Shown here: one piece after another, positions 35,522 to 40,711 of the stretch
Layout: the number at the start of each line of letters is the position of its first letter
How positions within the stretch are numbered: the first letter of the stretch is position 1
Source of the DNA: a virus
Reading direction: 5' to 3' (one strand)
DNA: 40,711 nucleotides
Virus record (IMG/VR): IMGVR_UViG_3300047388_000626
Coordinates: 1 to 40,711 of that record
Translations under genes and position numbers: made by a program
Notes under the pieces: generated by a model
The model's database searches: none
Told to the model about the DNA's origin: nothing
What the model saw: only the letters and a program-made list of their open reading frames with translations

Positions 35522-35838
35522 TGACGGGACAAATTGCGGGCCGCATCTTGCCGATTCGTGTCAAGGCGCTGATCGTGGAAGTGGCCGAGCAGTACAACGT
35601 GGTTCCGGCTTCGCTGTTCGACCGGCGCGGTCCGCTGGTGAACACCGTAGTGAAGCGGATCATCATTGGGCGGCTGAGCAAGCAGGGCATAGCGGACACG
35701 GTGATCGCGCGGTTTCTAGGGATGCATCACACGTCGGTGTTTCACCTGAGGCGGCAGGCTCAGGAGAGGATCAATCTGGCGCGGGAAATAAATTGGGAGA
35801 TTCCGGTGCCGGACTTGAGCGGGGAGTGGGCGATTTGA
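35521..35838 (+). CDS. DnaA domain IV-like DNA-binding protein
   Basis: A 105-aa protein that resembles only the C-terminal DNA-binding domain of DnaA. Residues 15-33 (ALIVEVAEQYNVVPASLFD) match the domain IV start, then a helix (VNTVVKRIIIGRLSKQG). Residues 58-76 (TVIARFLGMHHTSVFHLRR) correspond to the DnaA signature helix-turn-helix (IG..FGGRDHTTVLHA). There is no ATPase domain. It could bind DnaA boxes or compete with host DnaA, which is plausible for a replicative transposing phage but unproven. ATG 35521 overlaps the previous stop. Confidence 0.7.
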   Translation: MTGQIAGRILPIRVKALIVEVAEQYNVVPASLFDRRGPLVNTVVKRIIIGRLSKQGIADTVIARFLGMHHTSVFHLRRQAQERINLAREINWEIPVPDLSGEWAI

Positions 35839-36059
35839 ACGCAGTGGCGCAAGAAAAACTCGGGATGACCGTGCAACAGGCGCGGAGGCTGGCGGCGCAG
35901 AGGCTTGTATTCGGCGATCCGGATCAAATACGGGCGTTCGAGGTGCTGGAGGTGTACGAGGAAGTGGTGGAGTGGCTGGGCGTGTGTGAAGGGGAAGTTT
36001 GCCAGCACTGTCAGAAGGAGTACCGGAATATGGATCTGGCGGAGTTGAGGGGGCATTAG
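35835..36059 (+). CDS. Small protein with CxxC
   Basis: A 74-aa protein starting at TTG 35835 (TTGA overlap, GGGGAG eight bases upstream). The N-terminal half is helical (GMTVQQARRLAAQRLVFG), the middle acidic (FEVLEVYEEVVEWLGV), followed by CEGEVCQHCQKEY, a likely zinc motif. Function unknown. Confidence 0.5.
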   Translation: MNAVAQEKLGMTVQQARRLAAQRLVFGDPDQIRAFEVLEVYEEVVEWLGVCEGEVCQHCQKEYRNMDLAELRGH

Positions 36060-36316
36060 TGGCTGAGTTGCAACAGATCGCTGAAGCATCGCCTGCGGCC
36101 ATGTGGTGCGCCGCGGGCCGGCTGGTTGGCGCGGTGTCGATCCTGCTCAACGATCCCTGGTGGAGACAGTGGGGCGTGGAGAAGCTGGTGCGCGGCCACG
36201 TAATGCGATTGGAAGACCTGGTTCGCCTGGAAGCGGATATTGCCCATGCGTGCAAGCGTGCAAACGTGCGCGCGCCGAAACTGGCGGAGTTCTTTGGAGG
36301 AAGCGTTGGCGGTTGA
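36059..36316 (+). CDS. Small helical hypothetical protein
   Basis: An 85-aa protein starting at GTG 36059 on the previous TAG. It is helical with several Trp (MWCAAGRLVGAVSILLN, DPWWRQWGVEKLVRG) and a C-terminal Gly-rich end. Its last bases overlap the next gene start. Unrecognised. Confidence 0.5.
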   Translation: MAELQQIAEASPAAMWCAAGRLVGAVSILLNDPWWRQWGVEKLVRGHVMRLEDLVRLEADIAHACKRANVRAPKLAEFFGGSVGG

Positions 36317-39086
36317 GGCGATTTACAAATTGGCGCCGCATCGGACGATGCACCTGCGGGCGTTTTCAGTTGGATCGGCGGCGGCTATGACGGCGGCGGC
36401 GGCCAACGGGTTCACTGTCTCGGGAGTGTTGCGGGCGGCGGATCACTTTGCGGTGGTCACGCTGTTCGACGCGGACGACGTGTTTGGGCATCCGCGGTGG
36501 GCCTATTTGCCGGACTTCGATTTCACCAGCGTGGTGCTGCAGTTCGATGTGCTGTACGACGCGGGGTTGCAGCCGATCGACTCGCCCAAGTTTCCGTCGA
36601 TTGACTGGCCGTATTTGGATGTGACCAAGGCGGACGGGACTTCGGCGCAGGTGAATTTGTTTGCGCACGCGGTGCAGCAGGCCGGGACTTATACCAAGGC
36701 GGCTGCTGTTTTTACTTTGAATGGGACGCCGGCGACGTTCGATCGCGTGAGTCTGTGGTATGAGAATCTGGCGTTCGATTACATCGTGAATCCGGGGGAC
36801 ACCGCGGCTACGGTGCTGGCGGCGATCGCGGGGCAGATCAATGGGGCGGCTTATTCGGGGATCGGGCTGACGGCTGTGGTCGCCGGCGTCACGCTGACGG
36901 TGACGGCGGACCGGGCAGGGATCGACGGGAACTACATCCAGCTTTACGAGCTGCACAAGAATGCGAATTTGTTTTTCACGCCGGCGGGATCGACGCGCCT
37001 GGTCGGGGGGAGTTCAGCGGCTACGTGGAGAGTGACGCTGGACTTTTCCGCGCTATCGATCCCGAGCATCCGGAAGATGTGGCTGACGTTCGCGGCGCGG
37101 ATCGCGAATGGGGTGGCGTATGTGGCGTCGGAGTTTGTGGCTACGTTCACGAACTGGACGGTTACCGATCCTGGGGGGAAGCGGCCGCTGAAGGTGGCTG
37201 GGCCGGGGTCGGTGCGCGTGGGGTCGCGAGATCGCTGGGCGGTGTACTCGGGATCATGGGCGGAGGAGGCCGGGTTTTATGCGCAGGGGTTCGCGCACCA
37301 CACGTCGGCGGTGGGCGATCGCGTGACGGTCAACTACTACAGCCAGGCCGTGCACGATTTGTATTTGGGGACGTCGCTGTATTCCGATCGCGGGATTCTG
37401 TCGGTTTCGCTAGACGGGGATGGGGCTACGGATCTGGATTGTTATTTGGCTGAGGAGCCGGCGGTGGTCACGCGACGGAAGTTGCGTGGGGGCGTGGCGG
37501 CTGGGCAGCATTCCGTCACGCTGACGCTGGAGGCTGGGAAGAATGCGCTTTCCACTGGGTTCAACGTTTATTTCGATTATCTGGAGGCGGCAGTGGCGGC
37601 CGATGTTCCGGACGCAGTGGTTGTTTACAGCGATCGTTCGGTGGCCACTGATTTTGATACTGACCATACTTATCGGCTGCCGCCGGCGCGGCTGGTGTGG
37701 CAGATCAATCGGTCGGGGCTGGTTGGGGAAGTGGATCACTACGCTGGAGTGTTCTGGTGGAATCAGCGAGTGCGCGTGGGTGGTTCGTTCCCTGTGGCGA
37801 CAGTTACGTTTGGCGGGACGTGGGTGGATGGCGACACGGCGTTCGTGACCATCGGGGGAACGGCAATGGGGAAGAGCGTGTTTCCCGCCGATACAGTTTC
37901 GACGATCGCCGCGCACTTCGCATCCTTTATCAATGAGACGTTTGTCGGCGTATGGGCAAGCTCCGTTGCGGGCGTGCTCACCATCACCTGTTTGTCCCCG
38001 CAGTATTCGTTCACGCTGACTAGCTCGTTCACTTCCACGCTGGGGACGCTGGTGCAGGCGGGATCGCTGACTGGCGGCGTGGAGGGCGTGTGGACCATCG
38101 ATCCGGCTGTGACGCCGGTGTTGAATCGGGCTGTGACTGACTGGCATGCGGATTACTTTGCCGTGCTGGTGGCGTACGGGATGACGGCGACTGTCGCGTT
38201 CAGCATGGAGCTTGTCGATCCGCCGGACAATCCGCCTGGGACTGTTTGGGCGCAGAGATTTTTGGATGGTACGGCTGTGGTGACGGACACCGGGTTCGCT
38301 GCGTTGAAGTCCACGCAATGCACGTTCAATGCTACGTTTCGCGCATTCCAGCAGCAGGCGTTCAAGGAGATGGCTGGGCTGATGAATGCGGCCGGGTTGA
38401 CTCCGTGGCTGCAATTCGGGGAGTTTCTTTGGTGGTTTTTCGACTGGCACGGGTCGCCGCATGTGGCCGCGGGGATGGCGTTTTACGATGCCGATACTGC
38501 TGCCGCTGCCGTTGTGGCTTTGGGGCGGGCGCTGGCGTCGTTCAATTACACTACTGACGATCCGGCGGTGAATGGGTTTGCCGATGCCGACTTTTTGCGC
38601 GGGCTGATTCAGGCGCACACGGACGCGATCGTGACGTTCGTGAAGGCCACGTATGCCGGGGCGAAGTTTGAAATCCTGTGGCCTTATGACGTGAATTATC
38701 CGGTGCTCACGGCGGTGGCGGCTCTGGGCGGGAGGTTGAACCGGTACGTGAATTTGCCCGCGGGTTATCTGGTGAAGGCCGGGTCCAACTTGGATCGGTG
38801 GAAGACGGAGGCGCTGGCGTTCGGCGATGTCGAGCGTGATTTGGGGAAGGCGCAGGAGACGGTCCGGTTTCCGTATACGGCGCCGCTGGGGTGGGCGCGG
38901 GCGGACGTGCGGTATCTGGCTCCGTGGAACAACTCGGGGTGTCCGTGGGCTGCGGAGTCGCTGCTGGCGTCGCGGGAGTTGGTGGGCGGGGTTGCGTTTT
39001 GGGCTTGGGATCATTTGAATCTGTTTAGCTGGCCGCTGCCGTTGCCGAAGGAGTTGGCGGGGACTGCGACGCGGGTGGCGGCGTGA
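36306..39086 (+). CDS. Large tail/adhesin protein with glycoside-hydrolase-like C-terminus
   Basis: A 926-aa protein, the longest in the window. TTG 36306 is chosen because GGAGG lies five bases upstream. Residues 1-590 are beta-rich, Gly/Thr/Ala-heavy, with two modules of the type FTLNGTPATFDRVSLWY...TAATVLAAIAGQIN and VTIGGTAMGKSVFPADTVS...IAAHFASFIN, a repeat typical of tail proteins. The last 330 residues look like a TIM-barrel glycoside hydrolase: GLTPWLQFGEFLWWFFDWHG, KFEILWPYDVNYPV and a late GGVAFWAWDHL. It may degrade capsular or cell-surface sugar during adsorption. Similar large proteins in such prophages have been annotated, from memory, as non-contractile tail sheath proteins. 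Confidence 0.6.
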   Translation: MAVEAIYKLAPHRTMHLRAFSVGSAAAMTAAAANGFTVSGVLRAADHFAVVTLFDADDVFGHPRWAYLPDFDFTSVVLQFDVLYDAGLQPIDSPKFPSIDWPYLDVTKADGTSAQVNLFAHAVQQAGTYTKAAAVFTLNGTPATFDRVSLWYENLAFDYIVNPGDTAATVLAAIAGQINGAAYSGIGLTAVVAGVTLTVTADRAGIDGNYIQLYELHKNANLFFTPAGSTRLVGGSSAATWRVTLDFSALSIPSIRKMWLTFAARIANGVAYVASEFVATFTNWTVTDPGGKRPLKVAGPGSVRVGSRDRWAVYSGSWAEEAGFYAQGFAHHTSAVGDRVTVNYYSQAVHDLYLGTSLYSDRGILSVSLDGDGATDLDCYLAEEPAVVTRRKLRGGVAAGQHSVTLTLEAGKNALSTGFNVYFDYLEAAVAADVPDAVVVYSDRSVATDFDTDHTYRLPPARLVWQINRSGLVGEVDHYAGVFWWNQRVRVGGSFPVATVTFGGTWVDGDTAFVTIGGTAMGKSVFPADTVSTIAAHFASFINETFVGVWASSVAGVLTITCLSPQYSFTLTSSFTSTLGTLVQAGSLTGGVEGVWTIDPAVTPVLNRAVTDWHADYFAVLVAYGMTATVAFSMELVDPPDNPPGTVWAQRFLDGTAVVTDTGFAALKSTQCTFNATFRAFQQQAFKEMAGLMNAAGLTPWLQFGEFLWWFFDWHGSPHVAAGMAFYDADTAAAAVVALGRALASFNYTTDDPAVNGFADADFLRGLIQAHTDAIVTFVKATYAGAKFEILWPYDVNYPVLTAVAALGGRLNRYVNLPAGYLVKAGSNLDRWKTEALAFGDVERDLGKAQETVRFPYTAPLGWARADVRYLAPWNNSGCPWAAESLLASRELVGGVAFWAWDHLNLFSWPLPLPKELAGTATRVAA

Positions 39087-39342
39087 AGGCAACCGAGACT
39101 CTGTTGATGCGACAACGGCAGTGGTTCTGCGATGTGTGTCACCAGATGATGGGGCGATGCACGCATGCGGGCGGCGATACCAGCGGGCGGCTGCTCTCTG
39201 AGTGCGGCCATGAGTTACCGGCGAATTCGAAGTCGGTGAACCCGTGTTGTGAGTGTGCAAAGATTCCACACTCGCGCACGAACCCACGAGCGTTGGAAGC
39301 GATCCATAGAGCGGCACGGGCTACGCGGGTGGCGGCGTGAAG
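39069..39342. repeat. 20-bp exact direct repeat flanking a small gene
   Basis: ACGCGGGTGGCGGCGTGAAG occurs at 39069-39088 and 39323-39342, 254 bases apart. Each copy covers the last codons of one gene and the GTG start of the next, so the gene between them looks like a cassette inserted by recombination between the repeats. Confidence 0.75.
39083..39340 (+). CDS. Zinc-finger protein with CDVC and CCEC
   Basis: An 85-aa protein with GTG 39083 on the previous stop. Residues 16-60 contain CDVCHQMMGRC, then LSECGH and CCEC, which could hold two zinc ions. The C-terminus RATRVAA repeats the C-terminus of the preceding protein (ATRVAA) because of a 20-bp DNA repeat. Function unknown. Confidence 0.6.
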   Translation: MKATETLLMRQRQWFCDVCHQMMGRCTHAGGDTSGRLLSECGHELPANSKSVNPCCECAKIPHSRTNPRALEAIHRAARATRVAA

Positions 39343-39546
39343 AAAAAAACCAAATCTGTAAGTTTCCAGCCCGAGCAGTTTTTCTCGCGAGCCATCGTTA
39401 CTCGAATTCCTTCAACGGACGGAAGTGAGGAAGTGACGCTCAAATGCGGGCATTCCATTATCTGCATCGTTCGAGTGCCGGCTGATGCGATGTACTGCCC
39501 AGAGTGCGTGAATGTCTTTCTTGCGACGAAGAGGGGCGCGAAGTGA
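39337..39546 (+). CDS. Zinc-ribbon protein
   Basis: A 69-aa protein with GTG 39337 (GTGA overlap). Residues 36-60 hold CGHSIIC and, 16 residues later, YCPEC, a typical zinc-ribbon layout. The N-terminus is basic. Function unknown; it is one of several small Cys-rich proteins here. Confidence 0.6.
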   Translation: MKKKTKSVSFQPEQFFSRAIVTRIPSTDGSEEVTLKCGHSIICIVRVPADAMYCPECVNVFLATKRGAK

Positions 39547-39566
39547 GGGATGGCGAAACAGTTGCT

Positions 39567-39576
39567 GGGGGGGGGG
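39567..39576 (+). repeat. Run of 10 G upstream of the methyltransferase
   Basis: The run lies 29-38 bases before GTG 39605. From ATG 39550, ten G leads to a short dead-end peptide, nine G joins the methyltransferase frame, and eleven G joins the second overlapping frame. It could be a slippage switch, or irrelevant if translation begins at 39603/39605. Confidence 0.6.
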
Positions 39577-39602
39577 CGTTCAATGGAAAGAGGAAACGGC
39601 CT

Positions 39603-40496
39603 ATGTGGATGTACATTCCGGAATCAAAATCCTGTCGCTCTGCGCGGGGATTGGCGGACTCGATCTTGGCATCCGACTGGCTGAGCCATCTGCTCGAACC
39701 ATCTGCTACGTGGAGAGGGAAGTTACGGTCGCGGCAATTCTGGCGACGCGCTTTGGCGATGACGGCCTGGACGCAGCCCCTATTTGGTCGGACGTTCGGA
39801 CCTTCAACGGCAAACCGTGGCGCGGCCGAGTGGGTTGCATCGTGGCCGGATATCCGTGCCAGCCGTTCAGTTGCGCTGGGCATCGACGGGGCCGGAAAGA
39901 CCCTCGGCACTTGTGGCCGCACGTCGCGCGGATCATCGGCGAGGTTGGGCCGGAGTGGGTCTTCCTTGAAAACGTCGCCGGTCATCTGCGGATTGGATTT
40001 CGCGAGGTCGCACGCAAGCTACGATGCATGGGTTACGAGGTTGAGGGTGGATTGTTTACGGCGGAGGAAGTCGGCGCGACACATCGGCGGGAGCGGCTAT
40101 TCGTGTTGGCCCACGCCGGATCACAATGCGGCGGCGTTGGGCTGTCTGACCGATTCCGGATACCAGAAAAAACTCAGTGTGGAGGCGAACAACTGGCGGA
40201 CGCCGCTGGCGACAGACGCATTCGCGCCGAATCGGAAGCGGATCGCGGGGATCGGCAGGTACCAGCTTCGGGAGGAAGTGCAGGTGGGTTGTTTCCTCCG
40301 GGGCCGGAAGATCGCAGGGCGTGGGGCGAAGTCCTTAGAGCCGATGCGACGGTTGAACCCTCGCTTCGTGGAGTGGCTGATGGGGTTCCCGCTGGGGTGG
40401 ACAGAGTCCGCGCCCTTGGGAATGCGGTTGTTCCGAGGGTGGCAGCGCTCGCATGGAGAACCTTGCGCGAGCGGTTTGGTTGAGGGTGTCGCGTGA
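39603..40496 (+). CDS. Overprinted +1-frame protein inside the methyltransferase gene
   Basis: From ATG 39603 the frame is open for 297 codons to TGA 40496; the frame itself extends back to 39504. ATG 39603 and GTG 39605 share one ribosome site. Its sequence has the phrases of a phage protein family I know by pattern: SSLKTSP, GYSCWPTP, NNWRTPLATDA and LNPRFVEWLMGFPLGWT near the end. Its stop overlaps the GTG of the next gene (GTGA), as genuine stops do throughout this train, whereas the methyltransferase stop at 40483 does not. Hand-counted third-position G+C in the 3' part is about 76% in this frame against 58% in the methyltransferase frame. It may be a separate protein, a frameshift extension, or a well-preserved shadow. 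Confidence 0.45.
   Translation: MWMYIPESKSCRSARGLADSILASDWLSHLLEPSATWRGKLRSRQFWRRALAMTAWTQPLFGRTFGPSTANRGAAEWVASWPDIRASRSVALGIDGAGKTLGTCGRTSRGSSARLGRSGSSLKTSPVICGLDFARSHASYDAWVTRLRVDCLRRRKSARHIGGSGYSCWPTPDHNAAALGCLTDSGYQKKLSVEANNWRTPLATDAFAPNRKRIAGIGRYQLREEVQVGCFLRGRKIAGRGAKSLEPMRRLNPRFVEWLMGFPLGWTESAPLGMRLFRGWQRSHGEPCASGLVEGVA
39605..40483 (+). CDS. C5 cytosine-specific DNA methyltransferase
   Basis: A 292-aa protein with all main C5-methyltransferase motifs in order: motif I LSLCAGIGGLDLGIRL (SAM binding), motif IV GYPCQPFSCAGHRR (catalytic Cys), motif VI WVFLENVAG, motif VIII THRRERLFVLAHA, and motif X ALGNAVVPRVAALAW. GTG 39605 has AGAGGA ten bases upstream. Residues after motif VIII include repeated LAHA/LADA phrases and a variable target-recognition segment. 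It would methylate cytosine in phage DNA, probably against host restriction. No partner endonuclease is seen. The whole gene overlaps a second frame (see next entry). Confidence 0.9.
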   Translation: MDVHSGIKILSLCAGIGGLDLGIRLAEPSARTICYVEREVTVAAILATRFGDDGLDAAPIWSDVRTFNGKPWRGRVGCIVAGYPCQPFSCAGHRRGRKDPRHLWPHVARIIGEVGPEWVFLENVAGHLRIGFREVARKLRCMGYEVEGGLFTAEEVGATHRRERLFVLAHAGSQCGGVGLSDRFRIPEKTQCGGEQLADAAGDRRIRAESEADRGDRQVPASGGSAGGLFPPGPEDRRAWGEVLRADATVEPSLRGVADGVPAGVDRVRALGNAVVPRVAALAWRTLRERFG

Positions 40497-40711
40497 CGGA
40501 GACGCTGAGAGTGCTGGGCGGCGGGCTGCTTGGCCGGCTGGAAGAAGAGTGCCCGCTGGTGGAGGTGCGGCCGCGGTTGGATCTGGGCCGTGAAATGTGG
40601 GAGATCGCGGGCATCCGGGGGGGGGCAACTGTGATTTCCGTTAGGTGGCAGAGCTTGTCCTGGGCCTGCAAGATGTTTCGGGACCGGTACAAGAGGCTGG
40701 TGATCGGGTAG
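40493..40711 (+). CDS. Small hypothetical protein at window end
   Basis: A 72-aa protein with GTG 40493 overlapping the stop of the +1 frame at 40496, ending at the last base of the window. It has a Gly-rich start, an acidic stretch (LLGRLEEECPLVEVRPRL), a glycine pair encoded by a run of nine G (40617-40625), then a helix ending MFRDRYKRLVIG. Function unknown. No right prophage end is seen, so the phage probably continues past the window. Confidence 0.55.
   Translation: MTETLRVLGGGLLGRLEEECPLVEVRPRLDLGREMWEIAGIRGGATVISVRWQSLSWACKMFRDRYKRLVIG

Noticed and set aside
37410-39317. 635-codon minus-strand ORF
   Set aside because: Antisense to the 926-aa tail gene, Arg/Pro/His-rich, no recognisable domain.
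39724-39736. Short match to the host repeat (TTACGGTCGCGGC)
   Set aside because: Only 13 bases shared, inside the conserved methyltransferase coding sequence (EVTVAAI); chance similarity.
40617-40625. Run of nine G as a phase-variation switch
   Set aside because: It is in frame in a small gene and of a length expected by chance; no alternative frame beyond it looks protein-like.
1-40711. tRNA genes, CRISPR arrays, integrase, insertion sequences
   Set aside because: I saw no cloverleaf-like segment, no regularly spaced repeats, no tyrosine or serine integrase and no transposase other than the MuA-type one.

Overview
The window is most of the genome of a Mu-like transposable phage, probably an integrated prophage. 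A host-type gene on the left is followed by a leftward repressor and then one long rightward gene train from 1258 to the last base. The base composition is G+C-rich. Five copies of a short host-type dispersed repeat (the 27-nt element at 6662, 12804, 14517, 21822 and 23961) match, from memory, an element common in Acidobacteriota of the Bryobacterales/Solibacter group. ECF-sigma and small Cys-rich proteins fit the same host. The host assignment is inference.

Layout. 1-555 is a secreted host-type protein on the minus strand. 556-911 probably holds the left prophage end. 912-1257 is the lysis/lysogeny switch: a ribbon-helix-helix repressor facing a near-consensus sigma70 promoter (1208-1237) that drives the early operon. 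1258-8198 is the early region: a Ner-position protein, MuA-type DDE transposase, MuB-type ATPase, Gam-like DNA-end protector, several small DNA-binding and membrane proteins, and a GemA/gp16-like protein. 8195-11260 is the packaging module: DUF2730-like, VpaChn25_0724-like, gp27-like small terminase, a zinc/sigma4-like protein and the gp28-like large terminase. 11442-17354 is the head: a portal fused to a MuF-like domain, a protease/scaffold with internal start, a decoration protein and the major capsid protein behind a structured leader.

17570-23820 is unusual. Four proteins with Sec signal peptides, some with tail-fibre-like repeats, surround a head-tail connector fused to an IPT/TIG domain and a gpG-like virion morphogenesis protein. 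An ECF sigma factor and a Cys-rich partner follow. 24055-39086 is a siphovirus-type, non-contractile tail: terminator, an internally duplicated tail tube protein, frameshifted tail chaperones, tape measure, hub/tip proteins and a 926-aa protein with a glycoside-hydrolase-like C-terminus. A DnaA-domain-IV-like protein sits among small genes before the last tail gene. 39083-40711 holds small zinc-binding proteins and a C5 cytosine methyltransferase whose DNA also encodes a second, family-like protein in the +1 frame.

Most genes overlap their neighbours by 1-8 nt (ATGA, GTGA, TAATG, TAGTG, TGATG), so translation is probably coupled through the whole train. Overall this looks like a transposable siphophage (Mu replication with a lambda/T5-type tail, as in B3/D3112), with no endolysin, holin or spanin that I can recognise. 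The main points to check are the dual-coding methyltransferase, a UCC_UUU_CGU +1 frameshift site in the tail chaperone gene, the signal-peptide cluster with its sigma factor, and the duplicated tube protein.
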